Shown: positions 26,172 to 35,629 of the stretch, piece after piece | How positions within the stretch are numbered: the first letter of the stretch is position 1 | Layout of the letters: each line of letters starts with the position of its first letter | Assembly: GCF_910594985.1 (NCBI RefSeq) | Contig: NZ_CAJVCE010000002.1 | Location: forward strand, 62,001-126,000 | Origin: Paenibacillus allorhizosphaerae | GTDB taxonomy: Bacteria > Bacillota > Bacilli > Paenibacillales > NBRC-103111 | Direction of reading: 5' to 3' | Length of the DNA stretch: 64,000 nt | Notes under the pieces: model-generated | What the model saw: only the letters and a program-made list of their open reading frames with translations | What the model was told of the DNA's origin: nothing | The model's database searches: none | Translations under genes and position numbers: made by a program

Positions 26172-27032
26172 ATGGAACCATTCGCAAAGCAATCGGCCGG
26201 GAACGGCAGCGTCACGTTGACTTTATCTTCATGGACGGAACGATACCCGCAGCTGTCAGCCGGATTTACGACCCGGCTCGGCGGCGTCAGCGCCGAACCG
26301 TTCGGCAGTTTAAATTGCGGTCTTCATGTCGGCGACGATCGTGAAGCGGTGGTTGCCAATAGAAGACGTTTGGCGGGAGCGCTGCACATTCCTTTTGAAG
26401 CCGCGACGTATGCCGAACAAGTGCACGGTAAAGAGATTCAGGTCGTCAGCCGGGCGTTGCGCGGAGCGGGGAACGATTCGCGCGAAAAGGCGCTGCAGGC
26501 GAAGGACGGATTTGTCACGAGCGAGCCTGGCGTCTTCTTGTTTGCGCTGTTCGCCGATTGCGTGCCGCTGTTCTTCTACGACCCGATTCGTCGGGCGGTC
26601 GGGCTGGCGCATGCCGGTTGGAAAGGAACGGTGCTGCAAATCGCCAAAGCGACGCTGGAGACGATGAGCGCGGCTTTCGGCACGAAACCGCGAGATGTGA
26701 TCGCTGCAGTAGGACCATCCATCGGGGCATGCTGCTATGAAGTGGACGATGCGGTTATCTCCCGCGTCGACAAGCTGCTGCCCGAGCTGCCGGGTTCCGG
26801 GAACGGTACAGAGGGGTCTTCAGCCGTCTACGAGCGTAAAACGGACGGAAAATATAACTTGAACTTGCAACAATTGAACCGACAAATTATGATAAAAGCA
26901 GGAATTTTGCCGGCGCATATCGAAATAACAGGTTTATGCACAAGCTGCCGGACCGATTTGTTTTTTTCACATCGAAAAGAAAACGGAAAGACAGGGCGGA
27001 TGGCTGCCTGGATCGGGCTCAAGGAACAGTAG
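26172..27032 (+). CDS. pgeF: Peptidoglycan editing factor PgeF (YlmD, laccase-like purine nucleosidase fold)
   Basis: 286 residues from ATG 26172, 8-9 nt after GGGAGGGG; GTG 26163 lies within that site. DUF152/multicopper-polyphenol-oxidase-like fold. Metal-binding motifs seen: EQVHG (about 81-85), ADCVPLFF and HAGWKGT, with CTSCR near the C-terminus. Family members keep wrong residues out of the peptidoglycan stem and also act on purine nucleosides in vitro. Conserved neighbour of ylmE and sepF. Confidence 0.9.
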   Translation: MEPFAKQSAGNGSVTLTLSSWTERYPQLSAGFTTRLGGVSAEPFGSLNCGLHVGDDREAVVANRRRLAGALHIPFEAATYAEQVHGKEIQVVSRALRGAGNDSREKALQAKDGFVTSEPGVFLFALFADCVPLFFYDPIRRAVGLAHAGWKGTVLQIAKATLETMSAAFGTKPRDVIAAVGPSIGACCYEVDDAVISRVDKLLPELPGSGNGTEGSSAVYERKTDGKYNLNLQQLNRQIMIKAGILPAHIEITGLCTSCRTDLFFSHRKENGKTGRMAAWIGLKEQ

Positions 27033-27080
27033 GAAACGGCCGGGAGAATCACTCCCCCGGGCCGTATGATGAGGTGAACG

Positions 27081-27776
27081 TTGGATTTGACTACAACGCT
27101 GAAAGAACGCATACAACTGGTGGAAACGAAAGTGGCGGACGCTTGCCACAGGGCGGGCCGAAATCGCGATGACGTTGGGTTGATCGCAGTAACGAAATAT
27201 GTTTCGCTGGGGACGACCGGCGAAGTGTTCAAGGAAGGGCTCTTGCATGTCGGAGAGAACCGCTGGCAGGATGCGCAGCCCAAATGGGAAGCGTTCGGCA
27301 GTGAAGGGACATGGCATTTTATCGGCCATCTTCAGACGAATAAAGTAAAGGATGTTGTAGGCAAGTTCGCTTACATTCATTCGTTGGACAGGCTATCGCT
27401 AGCAAAGGAAATCGATAAAAAAGCCGCCGCGCTTGGGTTGACGGTGAACTGTTTTATACAGCTCAATGTTTCCGGGGAAGAGACGAAATACGGTTTGGCG
27501 CCGGAAGCGCTCTTGTCGTTCGCCGAGTCGATACGGGATATGAAACACATCGCGATCGTCGGGCTGATGACGATGGCGCCTTACGAGGCGGAACCGGAGT
27601 CGACGCGTCCGGTGTTCCGGGGACTGCGCGAATGGCGGGACCGTTTGAACGAATCGGCGGTATTAGGCTACGAGGTGCCGCATTTATCGATGGGCATGTC
27701 GAACGATTTTGAAGTAGCGATTGAGGAAGGCGCAACCTGGGTGCGTCTAGGTTCGATTCTGGTGGGTAAAAAATAA
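27081..27776 (+). CDS. ylmE: YggS-family pyridoxal-phosphate homeostasis protein
   Basis: 231 residues from TTG 27081 after GAGGTGAA. Alanine-racemase-like TIM barrel without a second domain; the PLP-binding lysine is in IAVTKYVS (about 33-40). Other signatures: HVGENRWQDAQPK, WHFIGHLQTNKVK, GLMTMAPYE and LSMGMSNDFEVAIEEGATWVRLG. It binds PLP and affects vitamin B6 and amino-acid balance; no firm catalytic activity is known. Confidence 0.93.
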   Translation: MDLTTTLKERIQLVETKVADACHRAGRNRDDVGLIAVTKYVSLGTTGEVFKEGLLHVGENRWQDAQPKWEAFGSEGTWHFIGHLQTNKVKDVVGKFAYIHSLDRLSLAKEIDKKAAALGLTVNCFIQLNVSGEETKYGLAPEALLSFAESIRDMKHIAIVGLMTMAPYEAEPESTRPVFRGLREWRDRLNESAVLGYEVPHLSMGMSNDFEVAIEEGATWVRLGSILVGKK

Positions 27777-27837
27777 TAGGAAGCTCTCGGCATGTTTTTT
27801 AAGGTTTCATTCGGAAAGCTGCAGAGGAGGAGAGGGA

Positions 27838-28260
27838 ATGGGCGTCATGAACAAATTCATGAATTTTTTAGGCTTGCAGGAAGAAGAAGAGGTCGTCGAA
27901 CGCGAACGTATATCCGAGTCACAGGAGGAATATGAAACCCCGCTCGCAGATACGCGTAAGAATAAGGGAAACATCGTTAGCATACATTCACAAAAGAATG
28001 TCCGAGTCGTGCTTCACGAGCCGCGTTCCTATGACGAAACGCAGGAAATCGCCGATCACTTGCGTTCCCGCCGCCCTGTTGTGGTCAATCTTCACCGGGT
28101 GCGTCCCGATCACGCGACGCGAATTGTCGATTTTCTGAGCGGCACCGTCTACGCTTTGAACGGTTCGATTTCCAAGATCGGTCCGAATATTTTTTTATGC
28201 ACGCCGGATACCGTTGAAATTCACGGCTCGATCTCGGAAATAATGAATCAAGAGAGCTAA
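27838..28260 (+). CDS. sepF: Cell division protein SepF
   Basis: 140 residues, ATG 27838 after GAGGAGAGGG. N-terminal amphipathic membrane helix (MGVMNKFMNFLGL), an acidic linker, and a C-terminal SepF domain (about 55-135: VVLHEPRSYDETQEIADHLRSR then VVNLHRV, ATRIVDFLSGTVYAL). It bundles FtsZ filaments and is an alternative membrane anchor, binding the FtsZ C-terminal peptide. Confidence 0.95.
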   Translation: MGVMNKFMNFLGLQEEEEVVERERISESQEEYETPLADTRKNKGNIVSIHSQKNVRVVLHEPRSYDETQEIADHLRSRRPVVVNLHRVRPDHATRIVDFLSGTVYALNGSISKIGPNIFLCTPDTVEIHGSISEIMNQES

Positions 28261-28294
28261 CGACTATTATTATGAGAACGAGGTGAGCTTCAGC

Positions 28295-28567
28295 TTGTCG
28301 TACTCCATCGAAGGTTATATCCTTACACTGATCAACATTTACCAATACGTGCTTATCGCATATGTTCTGCTGTCATGGCTGCCGAGCGCAAGGGAAAGCT
28401 TTATCGGCGAAATGCTAGGCAAGCTGTGCGAACCGTATCTCGGCGTATTCCGACGGTTCATTCCCCCGATTGCGGGCATGATCGACATTTCACCGATCGT
28501 CGCGCTGATCGCGCTGCGATTTGTGGGCCAAGGAATTATCGCCGTGATTGGTTTTATTATTCCTTAA
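28295..28567 (+). CDS. ylmG: YggT/YlmG family membrane protein
   Basis: 90 residues from TTG 28295, 7 nt after GAGGTGAG; a GTG at 28283 overlaps that site. Two hydrophobic segments (about 8-28 and 62-88) flanking PSARESFIGEMLGKLCEPYLGVFRR (core CEPYLGVFRR). Small integral membrane protein of unclear function, conserved next to sepF. Confidence 0.88.
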   Translation: MSYSIEGYILTLINIYQYVLIAYVLLSWLPSARESFIGEMLGKLCEPYLGVFRRFIPPIAGMIDISPIVALIALRFVGQGIIAVIGFIIP

Positions 28568-28588
28568 GCTGATTGCAGGTGAACCGTT

Positions 28589-29371
28589 TTGACGAACGAG
28601 CATATTTACGCTCACTTTCATCCCGACGAGAGCCGTTTTGTCGATAAAGCGGCCGAATGGGTGGAAAGGGCGGAGCAGCATACGGTAAAGCTCACGGACT
28701 TCCTCGACCCGCGGCAAGTGCATATTCTCACGACGATCGTAAACCGGAGTACGGATGTGCACGTTCGCCTGGAGGGCGGCCATCCGGGAGCGGAGCGCAG
28801 GAGAGCTTTCATTGCGCCGGACTACCGTGTGCTGGATGGCGAAGACATGGGCATCTCCCTGATCAACGTAACTTCGCTGGATGATAAGCTGAAAGATCTG
28901 GATCACGGCGATTATATGGGAGCGATTCTTGCGCTCGGCATTAAGAGGGACAAGATCGGTGACATTTATCCGCGCGATAACGGCTGCCACTTTCTCGTCG
29001 CGAGCGAGGTTGCGGATTATATGCGGCTCCAACTGAATCAGGTGCATCGGGTGCATGTACAGACAGAGCAATTGCCGCTGAGCCTCCTGCAGGCGACGGA
29101 GACGAAGCTGGAGGAGATGCATTTGACGGTGGCTTCGCTTCGGCTGGACGGAATCGTCAGCGATGTATACCGTTTGAGCCGGGCCAAAGTGCTAATCCCG
29201 ATCAAGGCCGGACGCTGCAAGGTCAACTGGAAGCAGGAAGAAGACCCCAGCAAGCCGCTGAAGCAAGGGGACGTCGTTTCGCTGCAAGGCTTTGGCCGGT
29301 TCAAAGTGCTGGAGATCGAAGGCTTGACAAAAAAAGGGAGATATCGACTGGAAATCGGCAAATATGCGTAA
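28589..29371 (+). CDS. ylmH: YlmH family S4-domain RNA-binding protein
   Basis: 260 residues from TTG 28589, with AGGTGA upstream. An N-terminal region (DESRFVDKAAEWVERAEQ, FLDPRQVHIL) and a central GDIYPRDNGCHFLVASEVADY block are family-typical. A C-terminal S4 domain (about 183-245: LRLDGIVSDVYRLSRAKVLIPI, GDVVSLQGFGRFKV) binds RNA; relatives associate with stalled 50S subunits in ribosome quality control. Its stop codon lies inside the terminator hairpin. Confidence 0.9.
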   Translation: MTNEHIYAHFHPDESRFVDKAAEWVERAEQHTVKLTDFLDPRQVHILTTIVNRSTDVHVRLEGGHPGAERRRAFIAPDYRVLDGEDMGISLINVTSLDDKLKDLDHGDYMGAILALGIKRDKIGDIYPRDNGCHFLVASEVADYMRLQLNQVHRVHVQTEQLPLSLLQATETKLEEMHLTVASLRLDGIVSDVYRLSRAKVLIPIKAGRCKVNWKQEEDPSKPLKQGDVVSLQGFGRFKVLEIEGLTKKGRYRLEIGKYA

Positions 29372-29385
29372 TTGCCGATTTTTTT
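29353..29385 (+). terminator. Rho-independent terminator overlapping the ylmH stop
   Basis: AATCGGCAA (29353-29361) and TTGCCGATT (29372-29380), perfect 9-bp stem, then a T-run. It ends the ylmC-ylmH block. Confidence 0.85.
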
Positions 29386-29488
29386 GTTCTTCATTGCAGG
29401 AATATAAGCGGCATTGTCGAATATAGCAATTACATATCTTGGAGAAAAAAACGCCAGCTTGTTTGTCAAATTTGCAGGAGGTGCAGCA

Positions 29489-29968
29489 ATGGCATTAACA
29501 CCGCTCGATATACATAACAAAGAATTCAGCAGATCGTTTCGGGGATACGACGAAGATGACGTGAACGAATTTCTGGATCAGGTCATCAAAGATTACGAAT
29601 CGCTGATCCGTGAGAATAAAGAGCTGCAAAACCAGCTTGCTGCAATCCAGGAGCGATTGGATCATTTTTCCAACATCGAAGAGACGCTGAGCAAGACGAT
29701 CATCGTCGCCCAGGAAGCGGCCGATGAAGTGAAGACGAACGCGAAGAAGGAAGCGCAACTGATATTGAAGGAAGCGGAGAAGAACGCCGACCGCATTATC
29801 AATGAATCGCTGTCCAAATCTCGCAAAATCGCGCTTGAGATCGAAGAGCTCAAGAAGCAGGCATCGATATACCGCACCCGTTTCCGCACCCTGATTGAAG
29901 CTCAGCTTGAGCTGCTCGGTACGGAAGACTGGAGCTCCTTAGAACGTATGGAAGTGGAGCAGCCTTAA
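29489..29968 (+). CDS. divIVA: Cell pole/septum protein DivIVA
   Basis: 159 residues from ATG 29489, 7 nt after GCAGGAGGTG; the frame is open to 29414 without a ribosome-binding site. N-terminal membrane-curvature domain (MALTPLDIHNKEFSRSFRGY, with the conserved Phe and Arg of the tip), then a long coiled coil (about 30-130). It marks negatively curved membrane at septa and poles, and in sporulation helps anchor the chromosome origin. Confidence 0.95.
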   Translation: MALTPLDIHNKEFSRSFRGYDEDDVNEFLDQVIKDYESLIRENKELQNQLAAIQERLDHFSNIEETLSKTIIVAQEAADEVKTNAKKEAQLILKEAEKNADRIINESLSKSRKIALEIEELKKQASIYRTRFRTLIEAQLELLGTEDWSSLERMEVEQP

Positions 29969-30000
29969 TCATACTTTGGCATCCACAGCCGCGTGCAGAG

Positions 30001-30029
30001 TTGACGCAAGCCCTAATTTTCGCTATACT
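30001..30029 (+). promoter_or_regulatory. Sigma-A promoter of ileS
   Basis: TTGACG (30001-30006), 17-nt spacer, TATACT (30024-30029). Strong consensus match; the predicted start near 30036 gives a T-box leader of about 370 nt. Confidence 0.8.
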
Positions 30030-30035
30030 CCTGTA

Positions 30036-30365
30036 TAAGTTCACATGACGAAAACGATGATTGGGAAGAGTACTTCGCAGAAGCTATTGTCAGCGAACCG
30101 GGGATTTGGTGCGAGCCCGGACTTTGGCGGCGGAGGAAAATCACCCGGGAGCATCGCTTGAACCTAGTCGCAACTGTTACAGAGGTATTGACGCTGTCAG
30201 TTGTCGACCTTAAGGCAGTAAAGCAGATCGGTTGATCCCGTTATCGATCGCCAGAGTGAAGACATTAATGGAGAGGCGTGTGAAAGCGCCGCATACCTTT
30301 GTCTTAATCAGGGTGGTACCGCGAGACTTCTCGTCCCTATATTTAGGGATAAGAGGTCTTTTTTG
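30036..30365 (+). promoter_or_regulatory. T-box riboswitch, isoleucine specificity
   Basis: The 14-nt T-box sequence AGGGTGGTACCGCG is at 30310-30323. Stem I features precede it: AGTA at the start of the specifier region, GAACCGG in the distal part, and a candidate specifier ATC (30140-30142) in the context GGAAAATCACC. Binding of uncharged tRNA-Ile would stabilise the antiterminator and let transcription enter ileS. The specifier is read by eye from the usual spacing, not folded. Confidence 0.9.
30323..30365 (+). terminator. T-box attenuator terminator before ileS
   Basis: GACTTCTCGTCCCT pairs with AGGGATAAGAGGTC around ATATTT, then TTTTTT. It overlaps the 3' end of the T-box sequence, so terminator and antiterminator exclude each other. 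Confidence 0.88.
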
Positions 30366-30410
30366 ATGTTTGAAATCAATAAGGATGAAGAAACAGGGAG
30401 TGCGATGAAC

Positions 30411-33185
30411 ATGGATTATGGCAAAACGTTGAACCTGCTGCAGACGGATTTTCCGATGCGCGGAAATTTGCCTCAGGCAGAACCGAAAATGCAGCAGCAA
30501 TGGGAAGAACAGGACAATTACAAGCTTGTACAAGAGAGCCGCAAAGGAAAGCCGAAATTTATTTTGCATGACGGCCCTCCATACGCCAACGGTGATATTC
30601 ATATCGGTCACGCGCTGAATAAAATATTGAAAGACATCATCGTTCGCCATAAAACGATGCAAGGCTATGATGCGCCTTACGTTCCGGGCTGGGACACGCA
30701 CGGGCTGCCGATAGAGCAGGCGATCGCCAACAGCGGCAAAGTCGACCGCAAAAAAATGAGCGTTACCGAGTTCCGCGATTACTGCAAGGAGTACGCATTG
30801 CAATGGGTAGAGAAGCAGAAAAAGCAGTTCAAGCGTCTGGGCATTCGCGGCGATTGGAACAACCCGTATATTACGCTGCTGCCGAAGTACGAAGCGCAGC
30901 AAATCCGCGTATTTGGCGGCATGGTGAACAAAGGCTATATTTATAAAGGACTAAAGCCGGTATACTGGTCTCCTTCCTCGGAGAGTGCTTTGGCGGAAGC
31001 GGAGATCGAGTATAAGGACAAGACGTCCGCTTCGATCTATGTCGCTTTTCAGGTACAGGACGGCAAAGGCAAACTGCCTGAGGATGCATCGATCGTCATT
31101 TGGACGACGACGCCGTGGACACTTCCGGCGAACCTCGGGATCAGCGTACACCCGGACTTTGACTATGCGCTCGTAGAGGCAGCAGGGAAGAAGTACGTGC
31201 TGGCGCAAGGGCTGCTCGAAGCCGCCTCGAAGGAAATCGGCTGGACGGACGCGAAGGTGCTTTCTACGCTCAAGGGTAGCGAAATGGAGCATATTTTATG
31301 CCGCCATCCGTTCTACGACCGTACGTCGCTGGTCATGGTCGGCGAGCACGTTACGCTGGAAGCCGGTACAGGCTGCGTTCATACCGCTCCGGGACACGGC
31401 GAAGACGACTTTGTCGTCGGACAAAAGTACAATCTCGGCGTGCTTTGCCCGGTGGACAACCAGGGCCATTTTACGGCGGAAGCGCCGGGCTTTGAGGGCA
31501 TGTTCTATGATAAAGCGAACAAAGTCATTACGGAAAAGCTGACGGAATCCGGCCACCTGCTGCATATGAGCTTCATTCAGCACCAATACCCGCATGACTG
31601 GCGGACGAAGAAGCCGGTTATTTTCCGGGCGACGGAGCAATGGTTCGCCTCGGTCGATAAATTCAGACAAGAGATGCTGGATGAAATCAAGCGCATCAAC
31701 TGGACGCCGGAGTGGGGCGAGATTCGTCTGCACAATATGATCGCGGACCGCGGGGACTGGTGTATTTCGCGTCAACGGGCATGGGGCGTGCCGATTCCGA
31801 TTTTTTACTGCCGCAGCTGCAACGAGCCGATTGCAACGCAGGAAACGATCGAGCATGTGGCCAAGATTTTTGAGCAGGAAGGGTCCAACGCCTGGTTTGA
31901 AAAAGAAGCGAAAGAGCTGCTGCCGGCGAACATGGTTTGTCCGAAATGCGGGCATGATCATTTCCGCAAAGAAACGGACATCATGGACGTTTGGTTCGAT
32001 TCCGGTTCGAGTCACGTGGCCGTATTGGAAACGCGCGAAGAGCTGCAGTGGCCTGCCGACCTGTATCTGGAAGGCTCCGACCAATACCGCGGCTGGTATA
32101 ACTCATCGCTGATTACAGGGGTAGCGGTGAAAGGAACCGCACCGTATAAAGGCATTTTAAGCCACGGCTTCACTTTGGACGGCGAAGGCCGCAAAATGTC
32201 CAAATCGCTTGGCAATACGGTCGATCCGAATCAGGTATGCGACAAGCTGGGCGCCGATATTCTTCGTTTGTGGGTTTCATCGGTGGATTATCAATCCGAC
32301 GTGCGGATTTCCGATAACATTTTGACCCAGATCACGGAAGTATATCGCAAGATCCGCAACACCCTGCGGTTTTTGCTCGGCAACTTGTCCGATTTCGATC
32401 CGGCCAAAGATCGCGTAGCTGCCGCTCAAATGAGCGAGCTCGACCGATTTGCGCTTTTGCGATTGCACCGGATGATCGATCGGGTCGCGAAAGCTTACGA
32501 CAGCTACGAGTTTCACGTCGTTTACCAAGCGGTTCACCATTTCTGCGCGGTAGAGATGAGCGCATTTTATTTGGATATTTTGAAAGACCGTCTGTACGCG
32601 AGTGAGCCGAACGATCCGGCCCGCCGCGCGGCGCAAACGGTACTGTACGATGCTCTCACAGCCATCACCAAACTGATAGCTCCGATTTTGCCGCATACGG
32701 CCGACGAGGTGTGGAAATATATTCCGGGTGTGCAGCTGCCGACCGTGCAAGTGGCGGAACTGCCTGCGGTAGATACTACGCTGTTCGACGAGAAGCTTGA
32801 AACGAAGTGGGAGCAATTTATCGAGCTTCGCGACGATGTGCTGAAGGCCCTCGAGGAAGCGCGCAAAGAGAAGCTGATCGGCAACTCGCTCAGCGCAGCG
32901 GTTCATCTGTATCCAAGTGCGGAAACGGCGGAGCTGCTGAAAGGCTTCGAGCAATTGGATCAATTGTTTATCGTCTCGGCTGTAGAAGTGCATGAAGCCG
33001 GCGCTGCGGAACCCGAAGGCGCGCACAAGTTCAAAGGCGCTTCCGTGAATGTAACGGTTGCTGAGGGCGAGAAGTGTGAACGCTGCTGGATCGTAACGCC
33101 GGAAGTAGGGCATGATGAAACGCACCCCACCTTGTGCAAGCGCTGTGCGGGTGTAATGAAGTCAGGAGCCGTTACGGGGGCATAA
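30411..33185 (+). CDS. ileS: Isoleucyl-tRNA synthetase
   Basis: 924 residues from ATG 30411 ([20 protein letters not shown]), 10 nt after AGGGAG; ATG 30405 is only 4 nt away and the TTG at 30363 lies in the terminator. Class I synthetase: HIGH at 64-67, a CP1 editing domain (about 185-395, [13 protein letters not shown]), KMSKS in [10 protein letters not shown], the anticodon-binding domain, and a C-terminal zinc finger CERCW with CKRC. Its position after divIVA is as in B. subtilis. Confidence 0.97.
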   Translation: MDYGKTLNLLQTDFPMRGNLPQAEPKMQQQWEEQDNYKLVQESRKGKPKFILHDGPPYANGDIHIGHALNKILKDIIVRHKTMQGYDAPYVPGWDTHGLPIEQAIANSGKVDRKKMSVTEFRDYCKEYALQWVEKQKKQFKRLGIRGDWNNPYITLLPKYEAQQIRVFGGMVNKGYIYKGLKPVYWSPSSESALAEAEIEYKDKTSASIYVAFQVQDGKGKLPEDASIVIWTTTPWTLPANLGISVHPDFDYALVEAAGKKYVLAQGLLEAASKEIGWTDAKVLSTLKGSEMEHILCRHPFYDRTSLVMVGEHVTLEAGTGCVHTAPGHGEDDFVVGQKYNLGVLCPVDNQGHFTAEAPGFEGMFYDKANKVITEKLTESGHLLHMSFIQHQYPHDWRTKKPVIFRATEQWFASVDKFRQEMLDEIKRINWTPEWGEIRLHNMIADRGDWCISRQRAWGVPIPIFYCRSCNEPIATQETIEHVAKIFEQEGSNAWFEKEAKELLPANMVCPKCGHDHFRKETDIMDVWFDSGSSHVAVLETREELQWPADLYLEGSDQYRGWYNSSLITGVAVKGTAPYKGILSHGFTLDGEGRKMSKSLGNTVDPNQVCDKLGADILRLWVSSVDYQSDVRISDNILTQITEVYRKIRNTLRFLLGNLSDFDPAKDRVAAAQMSELDRFALLRLHRMIDRVAKAYDSYEFHVVYQAVHHFCAVEMSAFYLDILKDRLYASEPNDPARRAAQTVLYDALTAITKLIAPILPHTADEVWKYIPGVQLPTVQVAELPAVDTTLFDEKLETKWEQFIELRDDVLKALEEARKEKLIGNSLSAAVHLYPSAETAELLKGFEQLDQLFIVSAVEVHEAGAAEPEGAHKFKGASVNVTVAEGEKCERCWIVTPEVGHDETHPTLCKRCAGVMKSGAVTGA

Positions 33186-33195
33186 TGTCAAAGAA

Positions 33196-33240
33196 ACAAC
33201 GAGCCGTTCCATCCGGATGCCGTCTGGGATTGCTCGTTGT
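33196..33240. terminator. Inverted repeat between ileS and the ylyA-like gene
   Basis: ACAACGAGC (33196-33204) and GCTCGTTGT (33232-33240) are perfect complements with a 27-nt loop, between convergent genes. Neither side has a strong T-run (TTCCTGCTTT on plus; TTTCTTTG on minus), so a bidirectional terminator of modest strength is inferred. Confidence 0.5.
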
Positions 33241-33247
33241 TCCTGCT

Positions 33248-34009
33248 TTAGTCGTAGCTGTCTTCAGATAGCGTGTCGGGCTCTAGCAGCCCGTCGCCTT
33301 CGCCGTTTTGCATGTAATGTTTGTATGCTTGATTGCGTACGACGGTCACTTGCTGACCGTAAATGTCTGTGGCCAGAAAGCTTTCATAAGCTTCCACGTA
33401 GCCTTCGTTCTCATCCGGCTCTACTTCCATTTCGTTGTAGCTGTCGGATTTGTTCGGATTTTCGGCCATTGCCGGCGAGTTGGACGAGCCCCAGCTCTCG
33501 ACGATTTGCCAGGCGTCCTCGCCGTCAAACTGATTTTGCTCCGGCAGCTCGTCCAGACTCGTTCGGCCGAATGGCGGCGCCATGATTTTTTCTTCGACCG
33601 GTCGTCGTTCCGACACGTGCGGATCAGGCACATGGTCGACGCAATAAGCGGTCGTCGGCATCGCTTCAAGCCGTTCGAACGAAATCGCCTTGCCGCAAGT
33701 ACGGCAAACGCCGTAGTCGCCGGACTCGATGCGCTGAAGCGCTTCGTTGATGTCGGTGAGATGACGTTCCGCATTCTCGTTCAAAGCGATATCTTTTTCC
33801 CGTTCAAACATCTCTGAACCGAGATCGGCCGGGTGATTATCATAAGCGGACAGCTCGCCTGTGTTGTCGCGCATCGATTGTTCCAGTCCGTAATTGTTTC
33901 CGGATTCGAAATGGGCATCGAGCCATTGCTTCTCTTCTCGAAGCTTCTTTGCAAGCAACTGAAGCTGTTCGGGCGTAAGACTGTTAGGGTTAACCGGACG
34001 GTTCGTCAA
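33248..34009 (-). CDS. DksA/TraR-type zinc-finger protein, YteA/YlyA family
   Basis: 253 residues from TTG (34009-34007), 9 nt after GGAGG on the minus strand. N-terminal helical part (LTPEQLQLLAKKLREEKQWLD), the family block GELSAYDNHPADLGSEMFEREKDIALNENA, then a zinc-finger region C102-RT-C105-X17-C123-VD-H126, so the fourth ligand is His rather than Cys. A long acidic tail follows. DksA-like proteins enter the RNA polymerase secondary channel. In B. subtilis ylyA, a DksA-like RNA-polymerase-binding protein of the forespore, lies between ileS and lspA, the same slot, which suggests the same role. Confidence 0.82.
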   Translation of the reverse strand: MTNRPVNPNSLTPEQLQLLAKKLREEKQWLDAHFESGNNYGLEQSMRDNTGELSAYDNHPADLGSEMFEREKDIALNENAERHLTDINEALQRIESGDYGVCRTCGKAISFERLEAMPTTAYCVDHVPDPHVSERRPVEEKIMAPPFGRTSLDELPEQNQFDGEDAWQIVESWGSSNSPAMAENPNKSDSYNEMEVEPDENEGYVEAYESFLATDIYGQQVTVVRNQAYKHYMQNGEGDGLLEPDTLSEDSYD

Positions 34010-34119
34010 AAAGAGACGCCTCCTTTAATAAATCGTATGTGCTTGTATTTTTAACGGATCCGGCTGTTTTTAGCGGAGGAAAATCCTTGAATCGTAGAAA
34101 CGCTTAAGGAGTTGTTAGC

Positions 34120-34647
34120 TTGAGATACTACATTTATGCTGTAATCGTTCTGCTGCTGGATCAGGTTACGAAGTGGATGATTGTGAACCGGCTGATGATC
34201 GGCGAGTCGCGATCGGTGATCGGCGAGTTTTTTCAGATTACGTCTCACCGGAACCGCGGCGCCGCTTTCGGCATATTGCAAAATCAGCGCTGGTTTTTCA
34301 TTGTCGTTACGATTGCCGTAGCTGTCGGTATTGTCTGGTATTTGCAAAAGACGACAAAAGAGGGTAAAAAGCTGCTACCTTTCGCTTTGAGCTTGCTGCT
34401 CGGCGGAGCGCTCGGCAATTTTATCGACCGGGCTTTGTTCGGCGAAGTCGTTGACTTTTTGCAATTCCGATTTCAATTCAATTGGTTCGGTACGCCGGTC
34501 GACTATACATTTGCCATCTTCAACTTGGCCGATGCATCGATTTGTATCGGGGTTGCGCTTATATTCATCGACTCGTTTATTAGCTGGCGCCGCGAATCAA
34601 GACAAAATAAACAGACGACGCTGGAAAGCGGGGACGCACAATCATGA
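34120..34647 (+). CDS. lspA: Lipoprotein signal peptidase (signal peptidase II)
   Basis: 175 residues from TTG 34120, 9 nt after AAGGAG. Four transmembrane helices; family motifs DQVTKWMIV near the N-terminus, HRNRGAAFGIL, and the two catalytic aspartates in GGALGNFIDR and FNLADASICIG. It cleaves prolipoproteins such as the DUF4349 lipoprotein at 1161. The extra C-terminal basic tail is slightly longer than usual. It overlaps rluD by 4 nt. Confidence 0.96.
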   Translation: MRYYIYAVIVLLLDQVTKWMIVNRLMIGESRSVIGEFFQITSHRNRGAAFGILQNQRWFFIVVTIAVAVGIVWYLQKTTKEGKKLLPFALSLLLGGALGNFIDRALFGEVVDFLQFRFQFNWFGTPVDYTFAIFNLADASICIGVALIFIDSFISWRRESRQNKQTTLESGDAQS

Positions 34648-35615
34648 GATTGACGGATCGGGACATGGAAATGCAGGAAGAGCAAGAGATGCAAGAGCAG
34701 CGTTACGAGTGGATGATTGCGGCGGAGGAAGCGGGGGAGCGGATCGATAAATTTTTGGCCGAATCGCTCGACGATAGTATCTCCCGGACGCAAATTCAGC
34801 AGTGGATTAAAGACGGCTGTGTCACGGTGGGCGACCGGACGGTAAAGCCGAACTACAAGCTGCCCGAAGGAGAGCGGCTTATCCTCGTCATGCCGGAGCC
34901 CGAAATGCTTGAGCTGACGCCGGAGCCGATATCGATTGACGTCGTGTACGAGGATGCGGACGTCATTGTGGTCAATAAACCGCGCGGTCTGGTCGTTCAT
35001 CCGGCGCCTGGGCATTACAGCGGTACGCTTGTTAATGCACTACTGTATCACTGCAAAGATTTATCCGGCATTAACGGCATCGTTCGACCGGGAATCGTAC
35101 ATCGGATCGATAAGGACACGTCGGGGCTCCTGATGGCGGCCAAAAACGATCTGGCGCATAATGCGCTGAGCGAGCAGCTCAAAGCGCATACCGTCAACCG
35201 AAAATATATTGCGCTTGTGCATGGGAATGTGCCGCATGACAACGGAACGGTCGATGCGCCGATCGGTCGCGACCCGAAAGACCGGAAGCTGTTTACGGTG
35301 ACGGATAAGAACAGCAAGCATGCGGTTACGCATTTCGTCGTAATGGAACGGTTCGGCGATTATACGTTGGTTGAGCTGAAGCTGGAGACGGGCAGAACGC
35401 ATCAGATTCGGGTGCATATGAAGTTTATCGGCCATCCGTTAGTCGGCGACCCGCAGTACGGACCGGCCAAGAACAAAGGGATAGCAATGGAGGGTCAGGC
35501 GCTGCACGCGGCCGTACTCGGCTTCGAGCATCCCCGAACCGGTGAGCACCTTAGTTTCGAGGCGCCGCTGCCGGATGATATGGTGCGACTGCTTGAAGTT
35601 CTAAAAACAAGGTAA
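34644..35615 (+). CDS. rluD: RluD-family 23S rRNA pseudouridine synthase (YlyB)
   Basis: 323 residues. The ATG overlaps the lspA stop (ATGA), so translation is coupled. An acidic Met/Glu/Gln-rich lead (1-20), an S4 RNA-binding domain (about 30-90, ERIDKFLAESL, SRTQIQQWIKDG), then the catalytic domain with HRIDKDTSGLLMAAK, whose Asp is the catalytic residue, and LETGRTHQIRVHM. The target, probably helix 69 of 23S rRNA, is inferred from the family. Confidence 0.93.
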   Translation: MRLTDRDMEMQEEQEMQEQRYEWMIAAEEAGERIDKFLAESLDDSISRTQIQQWIKDGCVTVGDRTVKPNYKLPEGERLILVMPEPEMLELTPEPISIDVVYEDADVIVVNKPRGLVVHPAPGHYSGTLVNALLYHCKDLSGINGIVRPGIVHRIDKDTSGLLMAAKNDLAHNALSEQLKAHTVNRKYIALVHGNVPHDNGTVDAPIGRDPKDRKLFTVTDKNSKHAVTHFVVMERFGDYTLVELKLETGRTHQIRVHMKFIGHPLVGDPQYGPAKNKGIAMEGQALHAAVLGFEHPRTGEHLSFEAPLPDDMVRLLEVLKTR

Positions 35616-35629
35616 GGGACGATGAAGCG

